Below are positions 51,258 through 58,979 of a stretch of 58,979 bases of DNA, piece after piece; the stretch's first letter is position 1, and every line of letters begins with the position of its first letter. Position numbers and translations under genes: made by a program. The DNA is from Deltaproteobacteria bacterium (GTDB lineage: Bacteria; Myxococcota_A; Polyangia; Polyangiales; Polyangiaceae), in NCBI GenBank assembly GCA_003235365.1, contig QJWJ01000200.1:1-58979 (forward strand), written 5' to 3'. The notes below the pieces were generated by a model, which was not told where the DNA came from, did no database searches, and saw nothing but the letters and a program-made list of their open reading frames with translations.

Positions 51258-53048
51258 ATGCGTACACCGGTTCTCACCACGCGTTGGCGTTTGTTTGCCT
51301 TTGGCGTGTTTACGATGCTGCTCGTCGTCTCGTGTACGCGACGGCGAGGCTCGGGCAACAAGACGGGCGTGGGCACGGACGAGCCCTTTTTTGGTGAGCC
51401 CGAATGTGGAGACCGCATCGTCGAAGGCGAGGAGGTGTGCGACGGCGATCCGTACTGCCTCGCGGACTGCTCGGGTTTCGAGGGTGAGTGTGGGGATGGC
51501 GTGTTGCACAATGGGGAGGACTGTGACGCGGGGGACGAGTCGTCAGCGGGCTGCGTGGATTGTGAAGTCGCGTTCTCCTGGATCTGTAGTGGAGAGCCGA
51601 GCGAGTGTGAACAAACTGGCCTGCCGTCGACCCTGGTCTTGGCCACCGCCAGCGATGCAGTGATCGCGACCTACTGCGAATGGTTCGGCGAGATCCTGTT
51701 CGGGGGCAGAACGTCCATCAATTGCAGTCAGGGAACCGTGAGTCGGCTTTCGGTCGCGACGTGCGTTGCAAACTACCGGGACATTCTGAGAGGCTGCACC
51801 GTCGGCGAACTCGAAGCCTGGGCCGCATCGGCATCGAGCGCCTGCTCGCTCGTCTTCGGCAGTGACCCGGCGTGTATCAACCGACCCGTTCCAGAGGGTA
51901 CCAACGTGGGCGGTGGCATCGACCCGAGTTCCGACGATCCCACCACGGATGACACGACCACGGATGACACGACCACGGATGACACGAGCGCGGATGACAC
52001 GACCACGGATGACGCGACCACGGATGACGCGACCACGGATGACGCGACCACGGATGACGCGACCACGGGTGACACGAGCGGCGGCTCGGGGGGTTCAGGC
52101 CCAACGGCTCCCGGCGATCCGAGCGACAAGCCCCCCGAATGTGATTCGTTGCAGTGTGGAGATTGGGACGGCATCGACTGTGGGGGCTGCGATGCGGATT
52201 CGATCTGCACGCGTCACGGCTTTTGTCAGCCGTACTTCGATGAATACCCGTGCGATCCAGTTGTCGACGACATCTACTGCAACACCGACGTGGTGAAGTG
52301 CGGCCCGAACGGCGAGGCCGCCATTTTGGAAGTGTGCAGTTCCAGCCAACACTGCGTCGAGACCGCCGGCGATGCGCATTGCGAATGGGACGATTGCCTC
52401 GGATGGCAAGACATCTGTGTCAGCGGTGCCCTCCACGAGTGCGACGTGTTGGGAGTGGTTGAACCCGAAGCGATCGCCGACTGTGGGGCGCAAGGGCTCG
52501 AGTGCTCGACCGCCGGCTGCGGCGACGTGACCGTCACTGAAGTGGCCATTCCAGGAACGCCTTCAGCACCCGAGTTTCCACCAGAGGCCGGGTACTTCTT
52601 CGGCAACTTCTACTACGTCGAGGCCGAGACGACGCTCGCCGAGTACAAGGCATACCTGGGGCTTCCGGAGAACGGGCAGTACGGCATGGCCGTCTTCGAG
52701 AGCGACGCCCTCGATGGGCCATACTTCAAGCGATGGACGGAGCTCAGCCAGTCGTTCCCGTCAGGAACCGGATTGGGGAACTTGTGGCCCGCTCCCAACC
52801 TTCTGCTCGAATCCGGGAAGTATTACTTTCTCGCATTCATCGTCGACGACCACGAGAACTATCTCGTCCCGCCCCGGCCGCTCACGCTCTACACGGCCCA
52901 AGAAACCGACGTGGCTCTGCCGTTTGGGCGCCTCATCAACGGTCTGATCACCGGGCATGACGCCATCGTCTCCCCCAGTACCGTCGACTACGAGTCCACC
53001 TCGTATTCGTTCTCTCAAGAGCTGACGACCGTCGTCCTGGCCAATTGA
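51258..53048 (+). CDS. Cys-rich lipoprotein with DD-Thr repeats
   Basis: 596 residues from ATG 51258. Lipobox LVVSC (Cys26). Residues 45-115 are Cys-rich and resemble myxobacterial DUF4215-type repeats (CGDRIVEGEEVCDGD, then CGDGVLHNGEDCDAGD). A second Cys-containing part precedes a Thr/Asp linker at about 227-274 made of TTDD and ATTDD units. A third Cys-rich block (CDSLQCGDWDGIDCGGCDAD, CSSSQHCVETAGDAHC) leads to a C-terminal domain of about 140 residues (YFFGNFYYVEAETTLAEYKA) that I cannot name. Disulfides and lipid anchoring suggest a surface or periplasmic structural or adhesive protein. Confidence 0.75.
   Translation: MRTPVLTTRWRLFAFGVFTMLLVVSCTRRRGSGNKTGVGTDEPFFGEPECGDRIVEGEEVCDGDPYCLADCSGFEGECGDGVLHNGEDCDAGDESSAGCVDCEVAFSWICSGEPSECEQTGLPSTLVLATASDAVIATYCEWFGEILFGGRTSINCSQGTVSRLSVATCVANYRDILRGCTVGELEAWAASASSACSLVFGSDPACINRPVPEGTNVGGGIDPSSDDPTTDDTTTDDTTTDDTSADDTTTDDATTDDATTDDATTDDATTGDTSGGSGGSGPTAPGDPSDKPPECDSLQCGDWDGIDCGGCDADSICTRHGFCQPYFDEYPCDPVVDDIYCNTDVVKCGPNGEAAILEVCSSSQHCVETAGDAHCEWDDCLGWQDICVSGALHECDVLGVVEPEAIADCGAQGLECSTAGCGDVTVTEVAIPGTPSAPEFPPEAGYFFGNFYYVEAETTLAEYKAYLGLPENGQYGMAVFESDALDGPYFKRWTELSQSFPSGTGLGNLWPAPNLLLESGKYYFLAFIVDDHENYLVPPRPLTLYTAQETDVALPFGRLINGLITGHDAIVSPSTVDYESTSYSFSQELTTVVLAN
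51936..52079. repeat. 15-bp tandem repeat encoding (A/T)TTDD
   Basis: About nine copies of a unit like GACACGACCACGGAT, some with GACGCG, form the acidic linker of the Cys-rich lipoprotein. Three identical GACGCG-type copies sit together, suggesting recent expansion. Confidence 0.85.
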
Positions 53049-53130
53049 GGGGCGGCGTGGACATCCGTTGCGCTCACCGGGCGTCGGCGGTGGGCAGCGG
53101 TCGGGTCCCGCTGTCATTTCCTGCAAGGCG

Positions 53131-56100
53131 CTAGCGCGAGCGGAGCAACCCTCGAGCCACCAACAGGACCACGAGCCCCATTGAGACGATGGCTGCCCAG
53201 AACCACATGCGCGCCGGGGGCTCAGCGGCCTTTGGCTCGGGGCACGTCGGAGCTTCGATGGGGGGCGCGTCAGCGACGGGGGGCGTGTCGCCTGCGGGCG
53301 CCGTAGCAGGTCGCGGTCGTGTGAGATCGTTCACCAGTACGTACTTGCCTAGCTCTTGCACATCCGCGACGAGTCGACCCGTGGTCGGATGATACAGGCG
53401 TGTCACGTCGACGAGGTCGTTCCCGGTCACTTGAAGCAGCCGTGGTGCGTCGGGAGCGTCGTCGAGACTCAGCTGGGTCAGGTCGAGTTGGAGCTCGAGC
53501 GCTTGCCCGTTGGAAACGACGGGCTCGGCAGCGACGAAGTCGAATTCGATCATGGGCCAAACCATCGCGAAGCGCTGGGTCTTCGTGATTCGACGGCTCG
53601 CTTGGAGCTTCAGCTCGAGCGAATTGGCCGCCGACGTGCCCGGTGGAAAGTGTAGGGTTGCCAGCTTGCCAAAGCGTCGGGTTTGCGTGCCATCCGGCTT
53701 GCTTCGCAGTTGTCCCAGCGACATGCGTGCTTGCTCCACTCGCGCTTCGTTCACCGCCAGCACGAGGTCGCTCAACGCCGTTTCTGCCCGTTTGGCGCCT
53801 ACGAGCGTACGGAGTTGGCTCTGAAGGTTGGCCTTGGATTCTCCGTCGAGTAGGTTGCTCGCGCTGAGCACAGCGAGTTCACCGTCGATGAGCGGCAGCA
53901 CCTCTTTGGAGAGTGGTTCCTGCAAGACCGCGGCGCGATACGCTACGTCGAGCAGTCGCCGCTGCGCGAGCCGTACCCCCGGCCTCCCTGGGATGGAGTC
54001 CTCGAGCGTAGGATACGACCAGGTTTCGGGGCGCCCGCAGTTCCAGGTCAGACAGGTTTGTTTGAGCAACTGCACGATGTCGGAGTCATGCAGCTGCTGG
54101 GATGGGAAGTGCGCTCCCCAACCGCCGGACGATCCAGCTTCTGCCGGAGGGAAGAGCCAGAATTCGCTGACGAACGCTTCTCGACCTTCCACCACGGTGT
54201 CCGCCGCGTGGTGTGTGGTATCAAAGTCGGCGATTGGAAAATCCGCCGAGCGCGTGGCGCCTACCACGGCGAGCTTGCCTCCGTCGCCGGCCATCGCGCT
54301 GGCTCCGTCGCTTTCGCTTCCGCCGTGATACGACGAGTACCACAGGTTCTTGCCGTCGGCAGAGAAGGCGGCAACGATGGCATCCTCCCGCCGCGCGCCG
54401 CGCGTTGAATCGGTTTCGAACGCCGAACCCACCGTGGGAAAGTCGAAGCTGGTCGTAAACCCGGCGACATACACATGCCCTTCTGGCCCCAGCGCGACTC
54501 CCGTCGCCCCGTCGTCCAAGTCGCCCCCCAAATAGGTGCTAAACACCAGTGAACGCCCGTCCGCATCGAGCTTCGAGACGAAAGCATCTCGGCAGTGGCT
54601 CTGCTGTCCCTGGAACTCGCTCGCGCATGCCGCGGCGTACCCGCAAGGTCGGCTGACTCCGCAGGTCGCGTCATAGGCGTTCTTCGTTGGCACTCCGTTC
54701 GTCTCTCCGACGGCGACGAGTTCGCCACGAGGGTTCACGGCCGCCGCGCGGGCGATGCCCGACCTCGTGGGCCCCCCATCGAGCGCCGTCGCGTACTGCA
54801 ACTGGCCACTGGCGTCGACCTTGACGATGGCAGGCACCGGGAAGTTGCTCGACCCAGTCGTTTCGATCACCGTGGTCTGTGTGCCGAGCCAACCCCAAGC
54901 GGAGAGCCTCGTGGCCGCGCCAACGGCGTACGCAGACCCGTCGGATCCGAGTTCGACGTCGTACAGGCTGTCCCAAGAGTCACCTCCGAACAGGGTCGAG
55001 TAGATGAGCCCCGTTCCCGCGGCGTTGATCTTTGACACGAATCCGTCCGGTGGATCGTCGGCGCCCTGGAGCACGGCATCGAACGCGTTCGCGGTAGGGA
55101 AGTCGCGCGAGCGCGTCGTGCCACAGACCACCGCCTCGCCGGACGCGGTCACGGCGAGGCCCATCGCTTCGTCCGTATGGGCCCCGCCAAGCAGCGTCGC
55201 GTACAGCACGTTCGTCCCGTCGGGACTCAGCTTGACGACAAACCCGTTGCCGGCCGACTTCGGTGGCCACGTATCGACAGAGTCGGGGTTCTGCTTGAGC
55301 AGCCCCGGGGCTTCGAACTGGCTGAAGTCGGCCCCGAAGATGCCCCCAGCTACGAAGATGTTGCCCGCTCCGTCGACACCGACGGCGTTAGCCCGCAAAT
55401 GCGCGAACGCAACACTCCCAGAGGGAGAGAATATCGTCGTAAACTCGACGCTGGACCCGGTGCGCGACAGCTTGGAGACGAAGACGACCGAATCCGAATT
55501 CGGCCGGGTCTCGCTGCCGGGAAAGTCGTGGGACGATGTCTTTCCAGCCACGTACACCGCGCTACCGCCGCCAGAAGCAGCGATGACGGTCGCGTTGGCT
55601 GAGTCGTCGGCATCACCGCCCAATACGGTGCTCCAGCGCGGGTCGATGAGCAGCGCGCGGCTCGAATCGTATGCTCCGACCTCGAATCTGACCTGCGATC
55701 CCGACACACTGTACGAGATCGGAACCTCAGTCAGTCCTCCGTCCTCCGATTCCTGGAACGCTCGGGGTGCTCTCACGTCGAGCGTTTGATCACCAGCGAC
55801 GATACCCAGGTTGCCGTTCACGTTCCGCGTCAGTCGCGTCCCTTCGCCCATGCTCCAACTGATGGCGCCCGGATCTGCGCCCGGCGCAACGTGAAATGAG
55901 AGCTCGAGCTCGCCCCGCACGAGTTGCACCTCCACATCCACACCGGCAAACAGACCGCGTTGACAGATCTTGGCGTAGTGGGGAACGTCGAGTTCCCAGC
56001 GCGAGGGATCAGGCCCGACCAGATAGTGCGTTTTGCCCGGTAAAGATTCACATCCCTCCGGATTGACGTCTCTGCCATCGCGCCACTCCAGCGCCAGAGT

Positions 56101-56337
56101 AGTACTACGCGACGGCCCATTCGCGCCCTGAGCGATCCAGTCGAGGTCGATACCATACGGGTGCACCGTGCCGGCGATGCCTGCAGTGCGGAAGGTGAAC
56201 CGCGATCGATCGGAGTGGGGGACGGGTTCGAAGTGAGCGTTACCGCGAAGCGCGGCGGCTGGTGGTCGAGCCAACGCGGGCACCGTCGCGAGTGAGAGTA
56301 TCAACCAAGCCCCAATTGTGATCCAAGCTCGCGGCAC
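53131..56337 (-). CDS. SBBP-repeat beta-propeller protein, membrane anchored
   Basis: 1068 residues from GTG 56337, fixed by GAGGAG at 56344-56349 with a six-base spacer. Signal peptide WITIGAWLILSLATVPALA. The N-terminal ~200 residues look like the DUF7948-type sandwich that precedes SBBP repeats (TFRTAGIAGTVHPYGIDLDW, ALLIDPRWSTVLGG). Residues ~250-730 hold seven-bladed-type SBBP units: VDGAGNIFVAGG, YATLLGGAHTDEAMGLAVT, YSTLFGGDSWDSLYDVELG, FSTYLGGDLDDGATGVALG. A helical region and beta domain follow, then a C-terminal membrane helix (WFWAAIVSMGLVVLLVARG) and basic tail. Such proteins are exported and surface-exposed; their ligand is unknown. Confidence 0.88.
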   Translation of the reverse strand: MPRAWITIGAWLILSLATVPALARPPAAALRGNAHFEPVPHSDRSRFTFRTAGIAGTVHPYGIDLDWIAQGANGPSRSTTLALEWRDGRDVNPEGCESLPGKTHYLVGPDPSRWELDVPHYAKICQRGLFAGVDVEVQLVRGELELSFHVAPGADPGAISWSMGEGTRLTRNVNGNLGIVAGDQTLDVRAPRAFQESEDGGLTEVPISYSVSGSQVRFEVGAYDSSRALLIDPRWSTVLGGDADDSANATVIAASGGGSAVYVAGKTSSHDFPGSETRPNSDSVVFVSKLSRTGSSVEFTTIFSPSGSVAFAHLRANAVGVDGAGNIFVAGGIFGADFSQFEAPGLLKQNPDSVDTWPPKSAGNGFVVKLSPDGTNVLYATLLGGAHTDEAMGLAVTASGEAVVCGTTRSRDFPTANAFDAVLQGADDPPDGFVSKINAAGTGLIYSTLFGGDSWDSLYDVELGSDGSAYAVGAATRLSAWGWLGTQTTVIETTGSSNFPVPAIVKVDASGQLQYATALDGGPTRSGIARAAAVNPRGELVAVGETNGVPTKNAYDATCGVSRPCGYAAACASEFQGQQSHCRDAFVSKLDADGRSLVFSTYLGGDLDDGATGVALGPEGHVYVAGFTTSFDFPTVGSAFETDSTRGARREDAIVAAFSADGKNLWYSSYHGGSESDGASAMAGDGGKLAVVGATRSADFPIADFDTTHHAADTVVEGREAFVSEFWLFPPAEAGSSGGWGAHFPSQQLHDSDIVQLLKQTCLTWNCGRPETWSYPTLEDSIPGRPGVRLAQRRLLDVAYRAAVLQEPLSKEVLPLIDGELAVLSASNLLDGESKANLQSQLRTLVGAKRAETALSDLVLAVNEARVEQARMSLGQLRSKPDGTQTRRFGKLATLHFPPGTSAANSLELKLQASRRITKTQRFAMVWPMIEFDFVAAEPVVSNGQALELQLDLTQLSLDDAPDAPRLLQVTGNDLVDVTRLYHPTTGRLVADVQELGKYVLVNDLTRPRPATAPAGDTPPVADAPPIEAPTCPEPKAAEPPARMWFWAAIVSMGLVVLLVARGLLRSR

Positions 56338-56878
56338 GCCAGACTCCTCTCCCTGTGGGCAATGCGTCCAACGACCCATCGTCGGCCGACCCGAGAGACG
56401 TTCTCTGCATCAATTGTCCGCGTGTCAAGGACGCGCAGGAGCATCGGTCCGAACGCGCAATTGTTTCCGCGTTGCAGGTGTCTTTCGACACTCCCTCGCA
56501 TGACTTGCGAGGTCGTTATCCTCGTTCCGCAATGCTGGCCGCGCGCTGCACGTCGCGCTTGCTCACTCCACGATCACCGGCGTCGTGAACCAGGGTTCGA
56601 TACATCACCGGGAGACCGATTCTGGAGACGACGTCCGTGCAACGCAGACGCACCGGAGGCTCGACAGGCGTGGGTGCTGAACTCTTCGCCAATGTGTTGG
56701 ACACGGACTCTGCGGCCCGCCGCGACGCGCCCACACCTGGACGATCCCCGCGAGCGGTAACCCCCTGTCGCCCGCCACGCTGAGCGTATAGCAGACCAAC
56801 CGGCTTGCCACAAGCCCCCCCGCGTGCCGTACCGTCGCCGACAATCGGGTGACGAACCCGCAACACGGGAGAGCGACC
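56338..56878. other. Divergent intergenic region
   Basis: 541 bases between the SBBP gene and the monooxygenase gene. It holds the SBBP ribosome site at its left end. No other gene or strong hairpin was recognised. Confidence 0.5.
56344..56349 (-). promoter_or_regulatory. Ribosome binding site for the SBBP gene
   Basis: GAGGAG on the minus strand, six bases before GTG 56337. It fixes a GTG start over the in-frame codon at 56379. Confidence 0.75.
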
Positions 56879-58411
56879 ATGCACGACCACACGGCGAGCG
56901 ACGAAACAACGAACGATGCAGCTCCGAACGATGCAGCCCCGAACGATGCAGCAACCAGCGGCGGGGCCAAGACACAGCACGCGGTGGTGATCGCCGGCGG
57001 CGGTCCCACGGGGTTGATGCTGGCGGCGGAGCTGGCCATCGCCAAGGTCGACGTCGCGATCGTCGAGCGCCGCGCCGATCAGACCCTCGAAGGTTCGCGC
57101 GCCGGCGGTCTGCACTCGCGCACGGTGGAGCTGCTCGAACAACGCGGCGTCGCCGATCGCTTTCTCGCGCAGGGCAAGACCGGGCAGTTCGCCGCCTTCG
57201 GCGCCACCCCGCTCGACATCACCGGCTTGCCGACGCGTCACGACTATTGGCTCGCTCTGTGGCAAGAGCGCATCGAGCAGCTCCTGGCCGACTGGGTGCG
57301 TGAGCTCGCGGTGCCCAGCTATCGCCGCGCCGAGGTCACCGCGTTCACCCAAGACGATACTGGCGTCGACGTGCAGCTAGCCGACGGCCGGCTGCTGCGC
57401 GCCCAATACCTCGTCGGCTGCGATGGTGGCCGCAGCCTGGTGCGCAAACACGCCGGCATCGACTTCGTCGGCTGGGACGCTTCGGTGAGCTACCTCAACG
57501 CCGAGGTCTCGATGACCGAAGAGCCGCCTTACGGGATCAAACGCAGCGACCAGGGCGTCAACGGCATCGGCAAGCTCGACGACGGCCGCGTGCGCGTCGT
57601 GCTCATCGAAGAACAGGTCAAGCACGGCGCGCCAACACTCGACGACCTCAAAGCCGCGCTCGTCACTCGCTACGGCAATGACTTCGGCATTCACACTGTC
57701 ACCCACAGCTCGCGTTTCAGCGATGCGGCCCGCCAAGCCGCCAGCTACCGCAAGGGTCGCGTCCTGCTCGCTGGCGACGCCGCCCACGTGCACTCGCCCC
57801 AAGGCGGCCAAGGCCTGAACCTCGGCGTACAAGACGCAGTAAACCTGGGCTGGAAACTCGCCCAAGTCGTCCACGGCACCTCCCCCGACTCCCTGCTCGA
57901 CACCTACCACAGCGAACGCCACCCCATCGGAGCCCGCGTGCTCAAACTCACCCTCGCCATGTCCGCCGTCAACCGCGGCGACGACCGCAGTAGTGCCCTG
58001 CGCGACACCGTGAGCGAACTGCTACAAATGGACGCCCCGCGCAAGCGCTACGCGGCGATGTTGTCGAGTTTGGACGTTCACTACGACTTCGGCGAAGGGC
58101 ATCCGTTGCTCGGACGGCGCATGCCGGATTGGGATCTGCAGACTGAGGAGGGCGAGATGCGGGTTTATGCGTTGCTGCACGAGGCGCGGCCGGTGGTGAT
58201 CAACTTTGGCGCGCGAGGTGCGATCGATGTGGGACGTTGGACGGAGCAGGTGCGGTGTGTGGACGCGCGTTACGGCGGCGCATGGGAGTTGCCGGTGATT
58301 GGTGAGGTGGCCGCGCCGAGTGGAGTGTTGATCCGACCCGATGGGCACGTGGCGTGGGTCGGGGAAGGGAATGACGGCGGGCTGGGGGAGGCGCTGGGGA
58401 AGTGGTGTTGA
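56879..58411 (+). CDS. FAD-dependent aromatic monooxygenase (PheA/TfdB-like)
   Basis: 510 residues from ATG 56879, with GGAGAG seven bases upstream; a GTG at 56849 is less likely. A short Asn/Asp/Ala-rich leader with NDAAP repeats precedes the FAD domain VVIAGGGPTGLMLAAELA (GGGPTG at 40-45). The DG motif is LVGCDGGRSLVRKHAGI at about 181 and the GD motif VLLAGDAAHVHSPQGGQGLN at about 299. A C-terminal thioredoxin-like domain follows (PVVINFGARGAIDVG). This is the class A flavoprotein hydroxylase layout (PheA/TfdB, rifampicin monooxygenase). It hydroxylates aromatic rings with NAD(P)H and O2; the substrate is unknown. Confidence 0.9.
   Translation: MHDHTASDETTNDAAPNDAAPNDAATSGGAKTQHAVVIAGGGPTGLMLAAELAIAKVDVAIVERRADQTLEGSRAGGLHSRTVELLEQRGVADRFLAQGKTGQFAAFGATPLDITGLPTRHDYWLALWQERIEQLLADWVRELAVPSYRRAEVTAFTQDDTGVDVQLADGRLLRAQYLVGCDGGRSLVRKHAGIDFVGWDASVSYLNAEVSMTEEPPYGIKRSDQGVNGIGKLDDGRVRVVLIEEQVKHGAPTLDDLKAALVTRYGNDFGIHTVTHSSRFSDAARQAASYRKGRVLLAGDAAHVHSPQGGQGLNLGVQDAVNLGWKLAQVVHGTSPDSLLDTYHSERHPIGARVLKLTLAMSAVNRGDDRSSALRDTVSELLQMDAPRKRYAAMLSSLDVHYDFGEGHPLLGRRMPDWDLQTEEGEMRVYALLHEARPVVINFGARGAIDVGRWTEQVRCVDARYGGAWELPVIGEVAAPSGVLIRPDGHVAWVGEGNDGGLGEALGKWC
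56911..56955. repeat. 15-bp repeat at the start of the monooxygenase gene
   Basis: Three near-identical units of AACGATGCAGC(T/C)CCG encode NDAAP in the leader of the monooxygenase, ahead of the FAD-binding fold. Confidence 0.7.
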
Positions 58412-58474
58412 AGGGGGGACGCCCAGCGAGGTCGTCGGCGTCTACTCGCTTGTGCTGAGCGTGCCCAGCGCACG

Positions 58475-58979
58475 CTACTGCTTGGCGTTGTCCAACATTT
58501 GCAGGACTGCGTCCGCGGTCTGCTCGTCGACCTCTTCGAGCAGGGCGTTTCGAAACTCGGCGTCGCCGAGTTTTTGGCGTTGTTGGGCGAGCCAGTGCGC
58601 GCCGGTGCGCGCGTAGGGTGACCGGAGTTGAATATGGGTCAGGAAGCCTCGGAGGCTCCATTGGACCGCTTCGCGAACACGCCCGGCCGACGTGTGCAGG
58701 GCGCCGAGATTGTCGAATGAGCTAGCCATACCAGCGCGGTCGCCGAGCTGTTCTTCGATGTCGAGGCTGCGTTGGTAGTGTTCGAGCGCGCCGTCGTAGT
58801 CGCCGCGGTGTTGCGCGACCATGCCGATTTGGTGATAGGACTGAGCCATGCCGGCGCGGTCTCCGAGCTGCTCGAGGATGTCGAAGCTGCGTTGGTAGTG
58901 TTCGAGCGCGCCGTCGTAGTCGCCGCGGTGTTGCGCGACCATGCCGATTTGGTGATAGGACTTGGCCATGCCGGCGCGG
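58475..58979 (-). CDS. Tetratricopeptide repeat protein (5' end beyond window)
   Basis: The visible 165 or so residues are the C-terminal part; the frame continues past the right edge, and the ATG at 58969 is internal to a repeat (DRAGMAKSYHQIG). Two 40-residue TPR units (YHQIGMVAQHRGDYDGALEH, then LEQLGDRAGMA) are nearly identical, a third is partial (FDNLGALHTSAGRVREAV), and a 60-residue helical end closes the protein. The 40-residue unit with LGD and GDY is the kinesin-light-chain-like TPR_12 type found in bacterial signalling and AAA/STAND proteins. An upstream enzymatic domain is therefore possible. Confidence 0.85.
   Translation of the reverse strand, partial: RAGMAKSYHQIGMVAQHRGDYDGALEHYQRSFDILEQLGDRAGMAQSYHQIGMVAQHRGDYDGALEHYQRSLDIEEQLGDRAGMASSFDNLGALHTSAGRVREAVQWSLRGFLTHIQLRSPYARTGAHWLAQQRQKLGDAEFRNALLEEVDEQTADAVLQMLDNAKQ
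58741..58979. repeat. 120-bp tandem repeat in TPR gene
   Basis: 58741-58860 and 58861-58979 are nearly identical with a 120-base period (40 codons); most differences lie in the first 25 bases. The array probably continues beyond the window. Confidence 0.9.

Noticed and set aside
51936..52079. CRISPR-like array
   Set aside because: The repeats are contiguous 15-mers in frame without spacers, coding for a TTDD linker.
53131..56379. Start of the SBBP gene at 56379
   Set aside because: The extra 14 residues precede the signal peptide, and the GAGGAG site is placed for GTG 56337.

Overview
The window is high-GC DNA and looks like a myxobacterium (Myxococcota, probably class Polyangiia). This is inferred from gene content, not from a marker gene. 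The pointers are a DUF1592/DUF1552 pair, a DUF4423 (TIGR02147-type) regulator, an SBBP-repeat protein, a choice-of-anchor-Q beta-helix remnant, and many predicted lipoproteins with a lipobox followed by a long Thr/Pro/Gly linker. No rRNA, tRNA, CRISPR array, integrase or transposase was seen. The block reads as chromosomal accessory and secretome DNA.

Layout. 1-5803: a winged-helix/AAA regulator cut by or starting at the left edge, a class I methyltransferase and a DUF1592 lipoprotein. 5821-11611: its DUF1552 partner, a GH13 branching-enzyme-like protein and an HExxH lipoprotein. 11806-15735: a lipoprotein divergent from a DUF4423 regulator, then an ECF42-like sigma factor convergent with its usual YCII/DGPF partner. 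16266-20000: three linker lipoproteins (a twin cytochrome-c-like protein, a P460-like cytochrome and a PEBP-fold protein) and an MFS remnant. 20381-21699: a translationally coupled REC-CheX-like/CheY-like pair. 22182-25238: a DyP peroxidase with two related small proteins of unknown function. 26018-26263: a small protein with a VPEL-type C-terminal sorting signal.

26920-36678 is a lipoprotein-anchored xylan and hemicellulose set: GH30, GH30, GH8 (Rex-like), GH11, an SMP-30/gluconolactonase-like protein coupled to the GH11 gene, and a six-cysteine (ShK-like) lipoprotein. An amphi-Trp gene lies inside on the other strand. 37349-41176 holds a small acidic lipoprotein, a chimeric pseudogene (Ser/Thr kinase plus beta-helix), an FAD oxidoreductase and an epoxide-hydrolase-like enzyme.

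41298-50105 is the most system-like region. Five leftward genes encode a hyaluronan/chitin-synthase-like GT2, an HlyD-like adaptor, a TolC-like protein, a jelly-roll-like lipoprotein and a CE4 polysaccharide deacetylase. A divergent gene encodes a UDP-HexNAc-type nucleotide-sugar dehydrogenase. The shared promoter region carries a perfect 14-bp palindrome. The inferred job is synthesis, export and deacetylation of an acidic amino-sugar polysaccharide. 50155-58979 holds a lipoprotein, a Cys-rich repeat lipoprotein, a large SBBP beta-propeller protein, an FAD monooxygenase and the end of a TPR protein.
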